Source of the DNA: UBA7985 sp965658725
GTDB taxonomy: Bacteria; Pseudomonadota; Alphaproteobacteria; UBA7985
Direction: 5' to 3'
Assembly: GCA_965658725.1 (NCBI GenBank)
Contig: CBFHUI010000042.1
Span: 1 to 22,386, forward strand
DNA: 22,386 bases
Position 1 is the first letter of the stretch; every line of letters begins with the position of its first letter. Below the pieces are notes generated by a model that saw only the letters and a list, made by a program, of their open reading frames with translations, made no database searches and was not told where the DNA came from. Made by a program: the position numbers and the translations under genes. Positions 1 to 6,807 of this stretch are shown here, in pieces.

Positions 1-1
1 C

Positions 2-1309
2 GTCAGTGACACGCTCCAGTCAATTTCGCATCCGGCCATTTTCGCGGCGGGCGACTGCGCAGACATGCAGGCCTTCCCACGTGAAAAGGCGGGTGTATTC
101 GCTGTGCGCGCCGGGCCGGGTCTGGCTCGAAACCTTGCAAGACACGCGCAGGGGCAAGCGCCTCAATCCATTCGCATGCAGGCCCGTGGCCTGCAACTGA
201 TCGGCGACGGCAAGGGCGCAGCGGCGGCCCTGTGGGGGCCCTTTGCGACAGGACTGTTGGGTCGGTTGATTTTCGCATGGAAAGACCGGATCGATCGGCT
301 GTGGATGGCCCGCTACAACGACTTTGGCGCCGCCATGGTTGCGGAGATGGAGGCAGACCCCGAGCGCATGCGGTGTTCCGGCTGCGGTGGCAAGGTTGGC
401 CCGGATGTCTTGCGTGAAAGCATTGGCGCGCTCGCCACCTCCGGCGATGTCGCAGCCCTTGGGGGCAGCCACGTGGGATCAGTGGACTTGATCCGCGACG
501 CCTTCGACGACCCCTACGTGTTTGCCCGAATTGCCGGCGTCCACGCGCTGTCTGACCTGCATGCCGCCGGAGCGACTGCGCCGCAGATGCTGTCCGCGCT
601 GACCCTGCCTTACGCCAAGCCCGTCCCGCTGGCCCGCGATCTTGGGCAGGTTCGGGCGGGTCTGGAAAGCCTCAACGTGCCCATTGTCGGCGGCCATACG
701 GCAGAGGGCGCGGAGCTGAGCGCGGCGTTGACTGTCATCGGCGATGCACCTGCCAGCGAAGGAACTACACCCACGCCCGGTGACGCGCTGATCCTGACCA
801 AGCCCCTTGGCGTCGGCTTGATCCTCGCAGCTCGGATGCTCGGCAAAGTGGACCCGTCGGCGGTTCAGAGCGTCTTTGCGCATTGTCAGCAGAGCAATGC
901 CGCCGCTGCAGGAGTTCTTGCAGGTTTCGACGTAGGCTTGCGCACGGATGTTACAGGTTTTGGACTGCTGGGTCACTTGCACAGCACCCTACCCACCGGT
1001 CTGGGCGCGTCGCTGACCCTGGCAACCGTTCCCGTGCTCGCTGGCGCGCGTGAAGCCTACGAGCGCGGCGTTCGTCCATCTCTGCTGGAAGCCAATCAAC
1101 GGGTCACCGCCCCCAACCTTCGCGGCGCGCTCAGCGCGACTGACAGTGCCCTGCTCCACGACCCCCAAACCTCGGGCGGTCTGCTGGTCTCTCTCCCATC
1201 CAATCAGGCGCAGTCAGCGCTCGAAGCGCTGTGGCATGCGGGTTATCCCGACGCGCGCCAGATCGGCACACTGACCGACACTGGCTATATTGACGGAGAC
1301 AGGGCATGA
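2..1309 (+). CDS. selD: Selenide, water dikinase SelD, fused to NADH-dehydrogenase-like N-terminal part (5' partial)
   Basis: This enzyme makes selenophosphate from selenide and ATP. The reading frame is open from base 2 to the stop, so the true start lies outside the window. The first ~35 codons contain an FAD-binding signature of NDH-2-like reductases (HPAIFAAGDCADM), followed by a linker with WKDRIDRLWMARYND. The SelD part begins around base 370 with SGCGGK; the Cys codon is TGC at 383-385 (not a UGA selenocysteine codon) and the Lys codon is at 392-394, matching the catalytic Cys/Lys pair of the family. Later come the ATP-binding motif SDLHAAGA, the segment VGGHTAEGAE and, near the C-terminus, DPQTSGG. 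Such fusions are known in alphaproteobacteria. The stop overlaps the mnmH start (ATGA), so the two are translationally coupled. The fused reductase may supply electrons for selenide formation; that is inference. Confidence 0.93.
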   Translation, partial: VSDTLQSISHPAIFAAGDCADMQAFPREKAGVFAVRAGPGLARNLARHAQGQAPQSIRMQARGLQLIGDGKGAAAALWGPFATGLLGRLIFAWKDRIDRLWMARYNDFGAAMVAEMEADPERMRCSGCGGKVGPDVLRESIGALATSGDVAALGGSHVGSVDLIRDAFDDPYVFARIAGVHALSDLHAAGATAPQMLSALTLPYAKPVPLARDLGQVRAGLESLNVPIVGGHTAEGAELSAALTVIGDAPASEGTTPTPGDALILTKPLGVGLILAARMLGKVDPSAVQSVFAHCQQSNAAAAGVLAGFDVGLRTDVTGFGLLGHLHSTLPTGLGASLTLATVPVLAGAREAYERGVRPSLLEANQRVTAPNLRGALSATDSALLHDPQTSGGLLVSLPSNQAQSALEALWHAGYPDARQIGTLTDTGYIDGDRA

Positions 1310-2367
1310 GCGCTGTGACCCGCATCGACGATTGGACCGCCGCCTTTGACGCCATCATCGACGTGCGCTCACCGGCCGAATTCGCCGACGATCACATCCC
1401 CGGCGCGGTCTCCCTGCCTGCACTGAGCAACGAGCAGCGGGCCGAGGTCGGAACGCTGTACAAGCAAGTCTCCGCCTTTGAGGCCAAGAAGGTGGGCGCG
1501 GCGCTGATCTCGCGGAACATCGCCGACCACATCGAAGCCTACTTCCTCGACAAGCCCGGCGGGTTCCGACCGCTGATTTATTGCTGGCGTGGCGGGCAGC
1601 GCTCGGGCTCCTTCTCACTGGTACTCGCGGAGATTGGCTTTCGCCCGCAGACGCTGATTGGCGGATACAAGCGCTATCGCCGGGATGTCATGGATCATGT
1701 CGAGGCTTTACCGGGGACGTTTGACTACCGCGTGGTAGCGGGTCGCACCGGAACCGCGAAGACCCGCTTCCTTGATGCACTCGCCGAAGCGGGGGCGCAG
1801 GTGCTGGATCTGGAAGGCCTGGCGAACCACAAGGGCTCAATGTTCGGCCTCACGCCGGGCACGCAGCAACCCTCGCCGCGCCTGTTCGAGAGCCGGATTG
1901 TCGAGGCATTGCGCGGTTTTGATCCCGCGCATCCAGTTTGGGTGGAGTCTGAGTCGCCCAAGATCGGACAGCTGTTTGTGCCCAAGCCCCTGCACGACGC
2001 CATGCGCCGATCCCCCGCCCTGCGCCTAACGGCACCGATTGAAGCGCGCGTCCAGCACTCGGTCGAGGACTACCGCCCGTGGTTCGATCATCCGGACGCC
2101 GTCCGAGAACGGCTGGAACGTCTGACCTACCGCCACGGCCACGCCTTGATCGGGAAATGGACGGCGCTGGTCGAGGCTCGCGATTGGCCCGGTCTGGTCG
2201 AGGCACTGCTGCGCGACCACTATGACCCTGCCTATGCCGGATCATCCTCGGCCTACGGCTGGGATCAGGGCGAAGAACTGGCTTTGCCTGACTTGCAGGC
2301 TGAAACCATAAAAAAAGCGGCTGAGGCCACGCTCCGCCGCTTTATCAGGCCGCAACCGCCCCGGTGA
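1306..2367 (+). CDS. mnmH: tRNA 2-selenouridine synthase MnmH
   Basis: MnmH (SelU/YbbB) replaces the sulfur of 2-thiouridine at tRNA position 34 with selenium, using selenophosphate and a geranylated intermediate. The 353-residue product has an N-terminal rhodanese domain with the active-site Cys93 in YCWRGGQRSGS, then a conserved GGYKRYRR stretch and a P-loop domain starting at residue 146 with GRTGTAKT. The canonical Walker A motif has Gly where Ala151 lies here. The ATG overlaps the selD stop by 4 bp and has GGAG seven bases upstream. With SelD upstream, the pair forms a complete selenouridine module; no selA or selB for selenocysteine is in the window. The last ~15 codons also carry what looks like the terminator of the opposing lipoprotein gene. 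Confidence 0.95.
   Translation: MSAVTRIDDWTAAFDAIIDVRSPAEFADDHIPGAVSLPALSNEQRAEVGTLYKQVSAFEAKKVGAALISRNIADHIEAYFLDKPGGFRPLIYCWRGGQRSGSFSLVLAEIGFRPQTLIGGYKRYRRDVMDHVEALPGTFDYRVVAGRTGTAKTRFLDALAEAGAQVLDLEGLANHKGSMFGLTPGTQQPSPRLFESRIVEALRGFDPAHPVWVESESPKIGQLFVPKPLHDAMRRSPALRLTAPIEARVQHSVEDYRPWFDHPDAVRERLERLTYRHGHALIGKWTALVEARDWPGLVEALLRDHYDPAYAGSSSAYGWDQGEELALPDLQAETIKKAAEATLRRFIRPQPPR
2308..2345 (-). terminator. Intrinsic terminator of the minus-strand OmpA lipoprotein gene, inside mnmH
   Basis: An 8-bp perfect stem pairs 2314-2321 (AAAGCGGC) with 2336-2343 (GCCGCTTT). An inner GAG/CTC extension lies after one mismatch. Read on the minus strand, the stem is followed directly by seven T residues (complement of 2310-2316), which is the classic Rho-independent layout. 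It lies about 65 nt past the stop of the minus-strand OmpA gene. On the plus strand only three T follow the stem, so it is directional. It overlaps the last codons of mnmH. Confidence 0.7.
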
Positions 2368-2410
2368 CCCTACGACCCGGAGCGCGCTGCAGCGTCTGAT
2401 ATCTAAGCCC

Positions 2411-3046
2411 TTAGGACTGGTAGATTTCCACGCGGCGGTTCTGCGCCTTGCCTTCAACCGTGCTGTTGGAGGCAATAGGACGGGTTTCGCCCAGACCCAA
2501 AACCGACAGCTGCGAGGACGGAACGCCCTTGGAAATCAGGTAGCTCGCCACCGCACGGGCGCGGCGCTCGGAGAGTTCCTGGTTGTACTCGTTGGACGCA
2601 CTGGAGTCCGTGTGGCCGACGATGGTGTATTTCGCCGTGCTGCTGCGGACCTGAATCTGCTCAGCGATCCGATCCAGTGTCGAGTAGAACGAGCCCTTGA
2701 TGACAGCGCTATCGACGTCAAAGGCAACGTCACCGGAAATGCTGGCAACTTGCACAGGCGTGCTGGAGGTGTAGCTGGTACCGGTGTAGGTAACCGTTTC
2801 ACGCTGCTCGGCCACGGCCAGCGCGCCTTCACACGCTGCGGTTCCGGCAAAGACAGGGTCACCGGTGCTGTCGCGGATGACAACTGGCGTGCTCTCGTGC
2901 AGGTAAGCGCACTTTTCCGGCTCCGTGATGTTGGATGCCGAAGAGTTCACCCCATAGCCCGCAACGCCCAACTCAGTGGTGTCGATGGCTGCGCAACCGG
3001 CCAGCAAGGCCGTCGCTGCCAAGCCCAGAACTGCATTCTTGATCAT
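2411..3046 (-). CDS. OmpA-family peptidoglycan-associated lipoprotein
   Basis: This is a predicted outer-membrane lipoprotein that anchors to the cell wall. The 211-residue protein begins with a lipoprotein signal peptide ending in the lipobox LLAGC, so Cys18 would be acylated. The middle part has two further cysteines (about residues 46 and 72) that could form a disulfide. The C-terminal ~100 residues are an OmpA/MotB peptidoglycan-binding domain: it contains VAFDVDSAVI, then GHTDSSASNEYNQELSERRA with the family's Asp and Arg, and ends with AQNRRVEIYQS. I chose the ATG at 3046 because GGAG lies nine bases upstream; a TTG five codons earlier lies within that ribosome binding site. It is a single gene, convergent with mnmH. 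The exact role within the OmpA family cannot be told. Confidence 0.9.
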   Translation of the reverse strand: MIKNAVLGLAATALLAGCAAIDTTELGVAGYGVNSSASNITEPEKCAYLHESTPVVIRDSTGDPVFAGTAACEGALAVAEQRETVTYTGTSYTSSTPVQVASISGDVAFDVDSAVIKGSFYSTLDRIAEQIQVRSSTAKYTIVGHTDSSASNEYNQELSERRARAVASYLISKGVPSSQLSVLGLGETRPIASNSTVEGKAQNRRVEIYQS

Positions 3047-3119
3047 AAGGTCTTTCTCCAAACCGATACTGACGTCGCCCTGCGCAACAAAAGTTGCCGA
3101 AACGCTGCGCTCGCCATTT

Positions 3120-3150
3120 GTTATAATTGAGGCACGCCCCTTAACTCGAA
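3120..3150 (-). promoter_or_regulatory. Possible promoter of the OmpA lipoprotein gene
   Basis: On the minus strand a TATAAC -10-like hexamer (complement of 3120-3125) sits in an AT-rich patch about 75 bp before the start codon. No good -35 hexamer is visible at 16-19 bp spacing; the nearest matches are CGAGTT and TTCGAG. The 164-bp gap between this gene and the upstream acetyltransferase stop would leave room for an independent promoter. Confidence 0.3.
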
Positions 3151-3210
3151 CCTAAGGTGTGAGCTAACGAGGCGCAATGCACCATGCAAACGGTTTTTCG
3201 CACTATGCGT

Positions 3211-3864
3211 CTACCTTAACAATTTTGAGCGAATTTGTATTTCTTGCGACGATATTATGCGCGCTTTCACCGCATTGGGTATAACTGTGGCGTGACTCGA
3301 GAGTCGCTCGAATCCGCAGCGAGTGTAAACCCGAAAGGCACCCGGATGATCGAGCGTGCAGGTCGAAATGCGGATGCAGCGCGGATCACTTGCCCACAAT
3401 TTCCCAATGATTTGAGAGAGAAAAGCAGGTCCTGCCCCCAAACCAACAGCCTCAGGCAGCAGTCCGAAATAGGCCAGTTCGCCCAACCGGGACTCGGCCT
3501 CCAAAGTCGTCTCCGCGTACCCTGCCAGAGAGCCGTCGTTCAAGTATAACTTGAACTGCCGAAAGCCCTCTTCAGCGATATATTTTATCCACTGCTGCTC
3601 AGAATATGCGCGTTTGTCACCCCAGATCCACGGACCGCCAACGCGCCAGTACATCTCTTTGGCAAAGTCGGCTGTGGGGGTCACTTCTGCGAGAGTCATG
3701 CCGTGAGGCAGCGGGATTTCACCGGGAAACCGGCCCGGATCATCACAGCCAAGCCAATACTGGTGAACTTCCCATTGATCCGCGTCGAAATCGACGGCGT
3801 AGAGCGATGGTTGTGGCAGCAGCGCGCCGCTCTGGGGATCAATGGGCCCCATGCTGTGCTCCAT
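3211..3864 (-). CDS. GNAT-family N-acetyltransferase
   Basis: This is a probable acetyl-CoA-dependent acetyltransferase of unknown substrate. The 217-residue protein has the GNAT fold order: an N-terminal segment with WRVGGPWIWGDK, a central strand with LAGYAETTLE, the acetyl-CoA binding motif A region (ELAYFGLLPEAVGLGAGPAF) and, near the C-terminus, LDHPGAFRVYTRCGFE, the usual motif B. It starts at 3864, with GGAG ten bases upstream; a second ATG at 3852 is possible. The start lies inside the end of the dsbA-family gene (26 bp overlap), so the two are co-transcribed. The part encoding the C-terminus (3211-3300) is visibly richer in A/T than the neighbouring genes. The substrate cannot be predicted from sequence. 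Confidence 0.85.
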   Translation of the reverse strand: MEHSMGPIDPQSGALLPQPSLYAVDFDADQWEVHQYWLGCDDPGRFPGEIPLPHGMTLAEVTPTADFAKEMYWRVGGPWIWGDKRAYSEQQWIKYIAEEGFRQFKLYLNDGSLAGYAETTLEAESRLGELAYFGLLPEAVGLGAGPAFLSQIIGKLWASDPRCIRISTCTLDHPGAFRVYTRCGFERLSSHATVIPNAVKARIISSQEIQIRSKLLR

Positions 3865-4543
3865 CCGCGCTCAACTCCCGCGCATGGGTTTCGGCGATCA
3901 GGTCGAAAAGCTTGTGGAAGGCCGCTGCGGGCTGCGCTCCGGAGAGGAAGTATTTGCGGTTGACGATAAAGCCCGGCACGCCGCCCATGCCCATTTCCCG
4001 CGCCTGCACGTCTTCGGCATTAATTTCTTCGATATGGGCGTCGCTCTCGAACATGGCCCAAAGAACATCCGGGTTCACCCCTGCCCCCAAGGCCACTTCA
4101 AGCAAGACCTCAACCTGCCCGATGTCGCGGCCTTCCGTGAAATAAGCGTTAAACAGCGCTTCAACAAAGGCCTCAGCGCGCTCGTGGCCCTCGGTGAGTT
4201 GCACGTGCCGCACAGCGCGATGCGCCGGTCGGGTCGAGGGCGTGCGTCCGATCTTGTCGAACTCCAACGTCAGGCCAGAAGCCAGCCCAGCTTGCTTGAT
4301 CCGCCCGTACACAGCCTTTGCATTCTCCGGCCCGCCAAACTTGGCTTCGAGGTAGGCCCGACGGTCCATCCCTTCGGGCGGCATACCGGGATTGAGCATG
4401 AAGGTCCGCCACTGGATTTTGGCTGCAACCGTTGGACCCTCATAGGTCGCCAGCGCGCGTTCAAGATTTCGCTTTCCGATGAAGCACCAAGGGCAAATCG
4501 GATCGGCGAAAACGTCAAGGGAAAGCTCAAGGGTATCGGGCAT
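3839..4543 (-). CDS. DsbA-family (FrnE/HCCA isomerase-like) thiol oxidoreductase
   Basis: This is a thioredoxin-fold protein of the DsbA superfamily, FrnE-like branch. The 234-residue product has no signal peptide, so it probably acts in the cytoplasm, unlike classical DsbA. The redox motif CPWC is at residues 17-20 after the first beta-strand; an alpha-helical insertion follows (FVEALFNAYFTEGRDI), and the cis-proline loop GGVPGFIVN lies near the C-terminus. Relatives include 2-hydroxychromene-2-carboxylate isomerases, but those normally lack the full CxxC, so oxidoreductase is the better call. The ATG at 4543 has AAGGAAG nine bases upstream. It overlaps the GNAT gene downstream and is divergent from the EamA gene, with 78 bp between the start codons. 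Confidence 0.9.
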   Translation of the reverse strand: MPDTLELSLDVFADPICPWCFIGKRNLERALATYEGPTVAAKIQWRTFMLNPGMPPEGMDRRAYLEAKFGGPENAKAVYGRIKQAGLASGLTLEFDKIGRTPSTRPAHRAVRHVQLTEGHERAEAFVEALFNAYFTEGRDIGQVEVLLEVALGAGVNPDVLWAMFESDAHIEEINAEDVQAREMGMGGVPGFIVNRKYFLSGAQPAAAFHKLFDLIAETHARELSADGAQHGAH

Positions 4544-4621
4544 GTGCGTCTGCTTCCTTTTCCAGCGCGCAAAGCTATGTCAGCTTTACCGCCGGTAGTC
4601 ACGTTAGGAGCGTTCGAAAAC

Positions 4622-5575
4622 ATGGGCAATATAGGGCGACTTTTTTGGTCCAATGGGCCCTTGCTATGTGTTCTCACGGTCCTGCTGTGGTCAGGTCACT
4701 TCATTGCCGGGCGAATTGCCGGTGATCAGCTTGACGTGCGCCCGTTCCAGCTCGCCTTCTTCCGCTTCTTCTGCGCGACCGTGCTGCTATCCGCGTTCAT
4801 GGCCGTGACATGGTTCACCGGCCGGCGTGAGACCATCCGGCGTGATCTCGCACTGATCGGGAAGCACTGGTGGAAGCTGGCCCCGCTCGGCATCCTTGGG
4901 CACGGCATCTTTGTCAGCCTCGTTTACTTCTCGCTCTATACCGGACAGGTTCCGACCATCGCCGTTTTGCAGACAACCATGCCTGCGGTCGTGGTGGCGG
5001 CTGGATTTGTGCTGTTCCGCGATCGACTGACTCTGTGGCAGAGTATCGGGACAAGTGTCTGTTTCCTCGGCGCAGTGTTGGTGGCTTGCGAGGGTGTGCC
5101 AGCAAACCTGCTGGGGCTGGACCTGACAGAATCCGTCCTGTGGATGAGCTGCGCGATCTTCGCGTACAGCGTCTTTACCGTGCTGCTGCGCATTCGCCCT
5201 GACGGGCTGTCGGATCTGGGCTTCTTGTGGATCCTCGTCACCGCCAGCGCGCTGTTCATCGCGCCCTTCTTCGCCCTCAACGTTGCCGAGCACGGCCTTG
5301 CCGAGCTTCGACCCGGTGTGGTCGGTGCGGTGATCTTCATCACGCTCGGACCGGGGCTTACGGCGGCCTATTTCTGGAACCGGGGGGTGCAGCTTATCGG
5401 GTCCAATCAGGCAGGCGTGTTCATTAACCTCATGCCGGTTTTTGCCGGCGGCATGGCCTTCCTTGTGCTGCGAGAGCCCATATATTGGTATCATCTCGCC
5501 GGGTTGGCGGTCATCATCGGTGGCATTACCCTGGTGACGCGAAAGCGCGCGGGCGGAGCGGCGAAAAAAGCCTGA
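4622..5575 (+). CDS. EamA/DMT-superfamily transporter
   Basis: This is a predicted inner-membrane exporter or permease of the drug/metabolite transporter family. The 317-residue protein is strongly hydrophobic, with about ten membrane segments from two EamA repeats; the first repeat starts with LLCVLTVLLWSGHFIAGR and the second includes SVLWMSCAIFAYSVFTVLL. The typical late motif ending in GGITLV is present before a basic tail (RKRAGGAAKKA). I chose ATG 4622 with AGGAG at 4605-4609; an ATG at 4577 has no ribosome binding site. The frame is open much further upstream, but that part only mirrors the dsbA-family gene. The substrate is unknown: members export amino acids, nucleosides, drugs or other metabolites. 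Confidence 0.9.
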   Translation: MGNIGRLFWSNGPLLCVLTVLLWSGHFIAGRIAGDQLDVRPFQLAFFRFFCATVLLSAFMAVTWFTGRRETIRRDLALIGKHWWKLAPLGILGHGIFVSLVYFSLYTGQVPTIAVLQTTMPAVVVAAGFVLFRDRLTLWQSIGTSVCFLGAVLVACEGVPANLLGLDLTESVLWMSCAIFAYSVFTVLLRIRPDGLSDLGFLWILVTASALFIAPFFALNVAEHGLAELRPGVVGAVIFITLGPGLTAAYFWNRGVQLIGSNQAGVFINLMPVFAGGMAFLVLREPIYWYHLAGLAVIIGGITLVTRKRAGGAAKKA

Positions 5576-5587
5576 TTGATCCGTGCC

Positions 5588-6760
5588 TTAGGTCAATGAC
5601 CGCATAGCATCCGTCAACCCGCCCAGCGTCAGCGGGAACATTCGCCCTTCCATGATCTCGTGGACCATCTCAATCGACTGGTGCCAGCGCCACGTGTCTT
5701 CGGCCTGCGGGTTGATCCAAACCGCGTTGGCGTAAGTCTGCAAAACCCGGTGCATCCAAAGTGCGCCGGGCTCCTCGTTCCAGTGCTCCACGCTACCGCC
5801 CGCATAGGCAATCTCGTAAGGTGACATGGTCGCATCACCGACAAAAATGACCTTGTAGTCGGACGGATACGTGTTCAGCAGCTGATAGGTCGAAAGCCGC
5901 GACTGCTGGCGGCGGCGATTATCCTTCCACACCGTCTCATAGAGGCAGTTGTGAAAGTAGTAGTATTCGAGGTTCTTGAACTCGGATGAGGCCGCGCTGA
6001 ACAGCTCCTCAACCTGCCGTATATAGGGATCCATGGACCCGCCAATATCAAAAAACATCAGCAGCTTGACTGCATTCCGCCGCTCGGGCCGCAGCTTGAT
6101 GTCTAGAAAGCCCGCATTCTGTGCGGTGCTGGAGATCGTATCGTCGATGTCCAGTTCCTCAGCCGCCCCCTCGCGCGCAAAGCGGCGCAACCGGCGCAGG
6201 GCGGCTTTGATGTTGCGGGTGCCAACTTCGCGGTCACTGTCCAGATCCTTGAAGGTGCGCTTATCCCAAACCTTGATCGCCTTGCCATGGCGGCCTTCCT
6301 TCTGTCCGATCCGCACGCCCTCGGGATTATAGCCGTGAGCGCCGAAAGGGCTGGTGCCGCCTGTGCCGATGTTCTTGTTGCCGCCTTCGTGGCGTTTTTC
6401 CTGATTTTCCAGCCGCTCGCGCAGCGCTTCCATCACCTTGTCAAAGCCACCAAGCGCCTCAATCTGCGCCTTTTCCTCATCAGTGAGTGTCTTTTCCGAC
6501 ATTTTGCGGAGCCACTCTTCTGGTATTTCACCGAAGATTTCATCAAGGCTGGCCACCCCTTCCCAAAAGTCTTTGAACGCCCGGTCAAAGCGATCAAAGT
6601 GGGTTTCATTCTTGACCAGCGTCGCGCGACTCAGCGCGTAGAAGGCGTCCACGTCGGCGTAGACGATGCCCTTGTCGAGCGCAGCGATCAGGTCCAGCAA
6701 CTCACGAATGGTTGCAGGCACACCGTAGGCGCGAACCTTTTCAAAAAAATGAATGAGCAT
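5588..6760 (-). CDS. VWA domain-containing protein, CoxE-like
   Basis: This is a cytoplasmic von Willebrand factor A protein of the CoxE-like group. The 390-residue product has a helical N-terminal half (FFEKVRAYGVPATIRELLDL), a charged linker with a Gly-rich patch (GGNKNIGTGGTSPFGAHG), then the VWA domain. The metal-binding MIDAS motif is DIGGSMD from residue 238, where the classic DxSxS has Gly at the third position; a second MIDAS-like segment is VGDATMSP around residue 308. Family members often work with a MoxR-type AAA+ ATPase in metal-cofactor insertion or complex assembly, but no such ATPase gene lies next to it here. The ATG has AGGAG seven bases upstream. It follows the outer-membrane protein gene by 47 bp on the same strand and converges on the EamA gene with a 12-bp gap. 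Confidence 0.87.
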   Translation of the reverse strand: MLIHFFEKVRAYGVPATIRELLDLIAALDKGIVYADVDAFYALSRATLVKNETHFDRFDRAFKDFWEGVASLDEIFGEIPEEWLRKMSEKTLTDEEKAQIEALGGFDKVMEALRERLENQEKRHEGGNKNIGTGGTSPFGAHGYNPEGVRIGQKEGRHGKAIKVWDKRTFKDLDSDREVGTRNIKAALRRLRRFAREGAAEELDIDDTISSTAQNAGFLDIKLRPERRNAVKLLMFFDIGGSMDPYIRQVEELFSAASSEFKNLEYYYFHNCLYETVWKDNRRRQQSRLSTYQLLNTYPSDYKVIFVGDATMSPYEIAYAGGSVEHWNEEPGALWMHRVLQTYANAVWINPQAEDTWRWHQSIEMVHEIMEGRMFPLTLGGLTDAMRSLT

Positions 6761-6781
6761 GGGCAGGCTCCTCTTCGGCTC

Positions 6782-6804
6782 AGCGCCTAGCCGTGACAGG
6801 CGCT
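6782..6804 (-). other. GC-rich hairpin between outer-membrane protein gene and VWA gene
   Basis: A 7-bp perfect inverted repeat pairs AGCGCCT (6782-6788) with AGGCGCT (6798-6804) around a 9-base loop. It sits just past the stop of the beta-barrel gene and before the ribosome binding site of the VWA gene. No T-run follows on the minus strand, so it may be an mRNA-stabilising or processing structure or a weak terminator. Confidence 0.4.
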
Positions 6805-6807
6805 CGC

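Noticed and set aside
2385..2394. 10-bp palindrome CGCTGCAGCG between mnmH and the lipoprotein gene, as a terminator or operator
   Set aside because: It has no loop and no T-run, and short palindromes of this kind are common in GC-rich DNA.
3842..4621. N-terminal extension of the EamA transporter by 260 codons
   Set aside because: The extension is the complement of the dsbA-family gene and has no transporter-like sequence; the ATG at 4622 has its own ribosome binding site and starts just before the first membrane helix.
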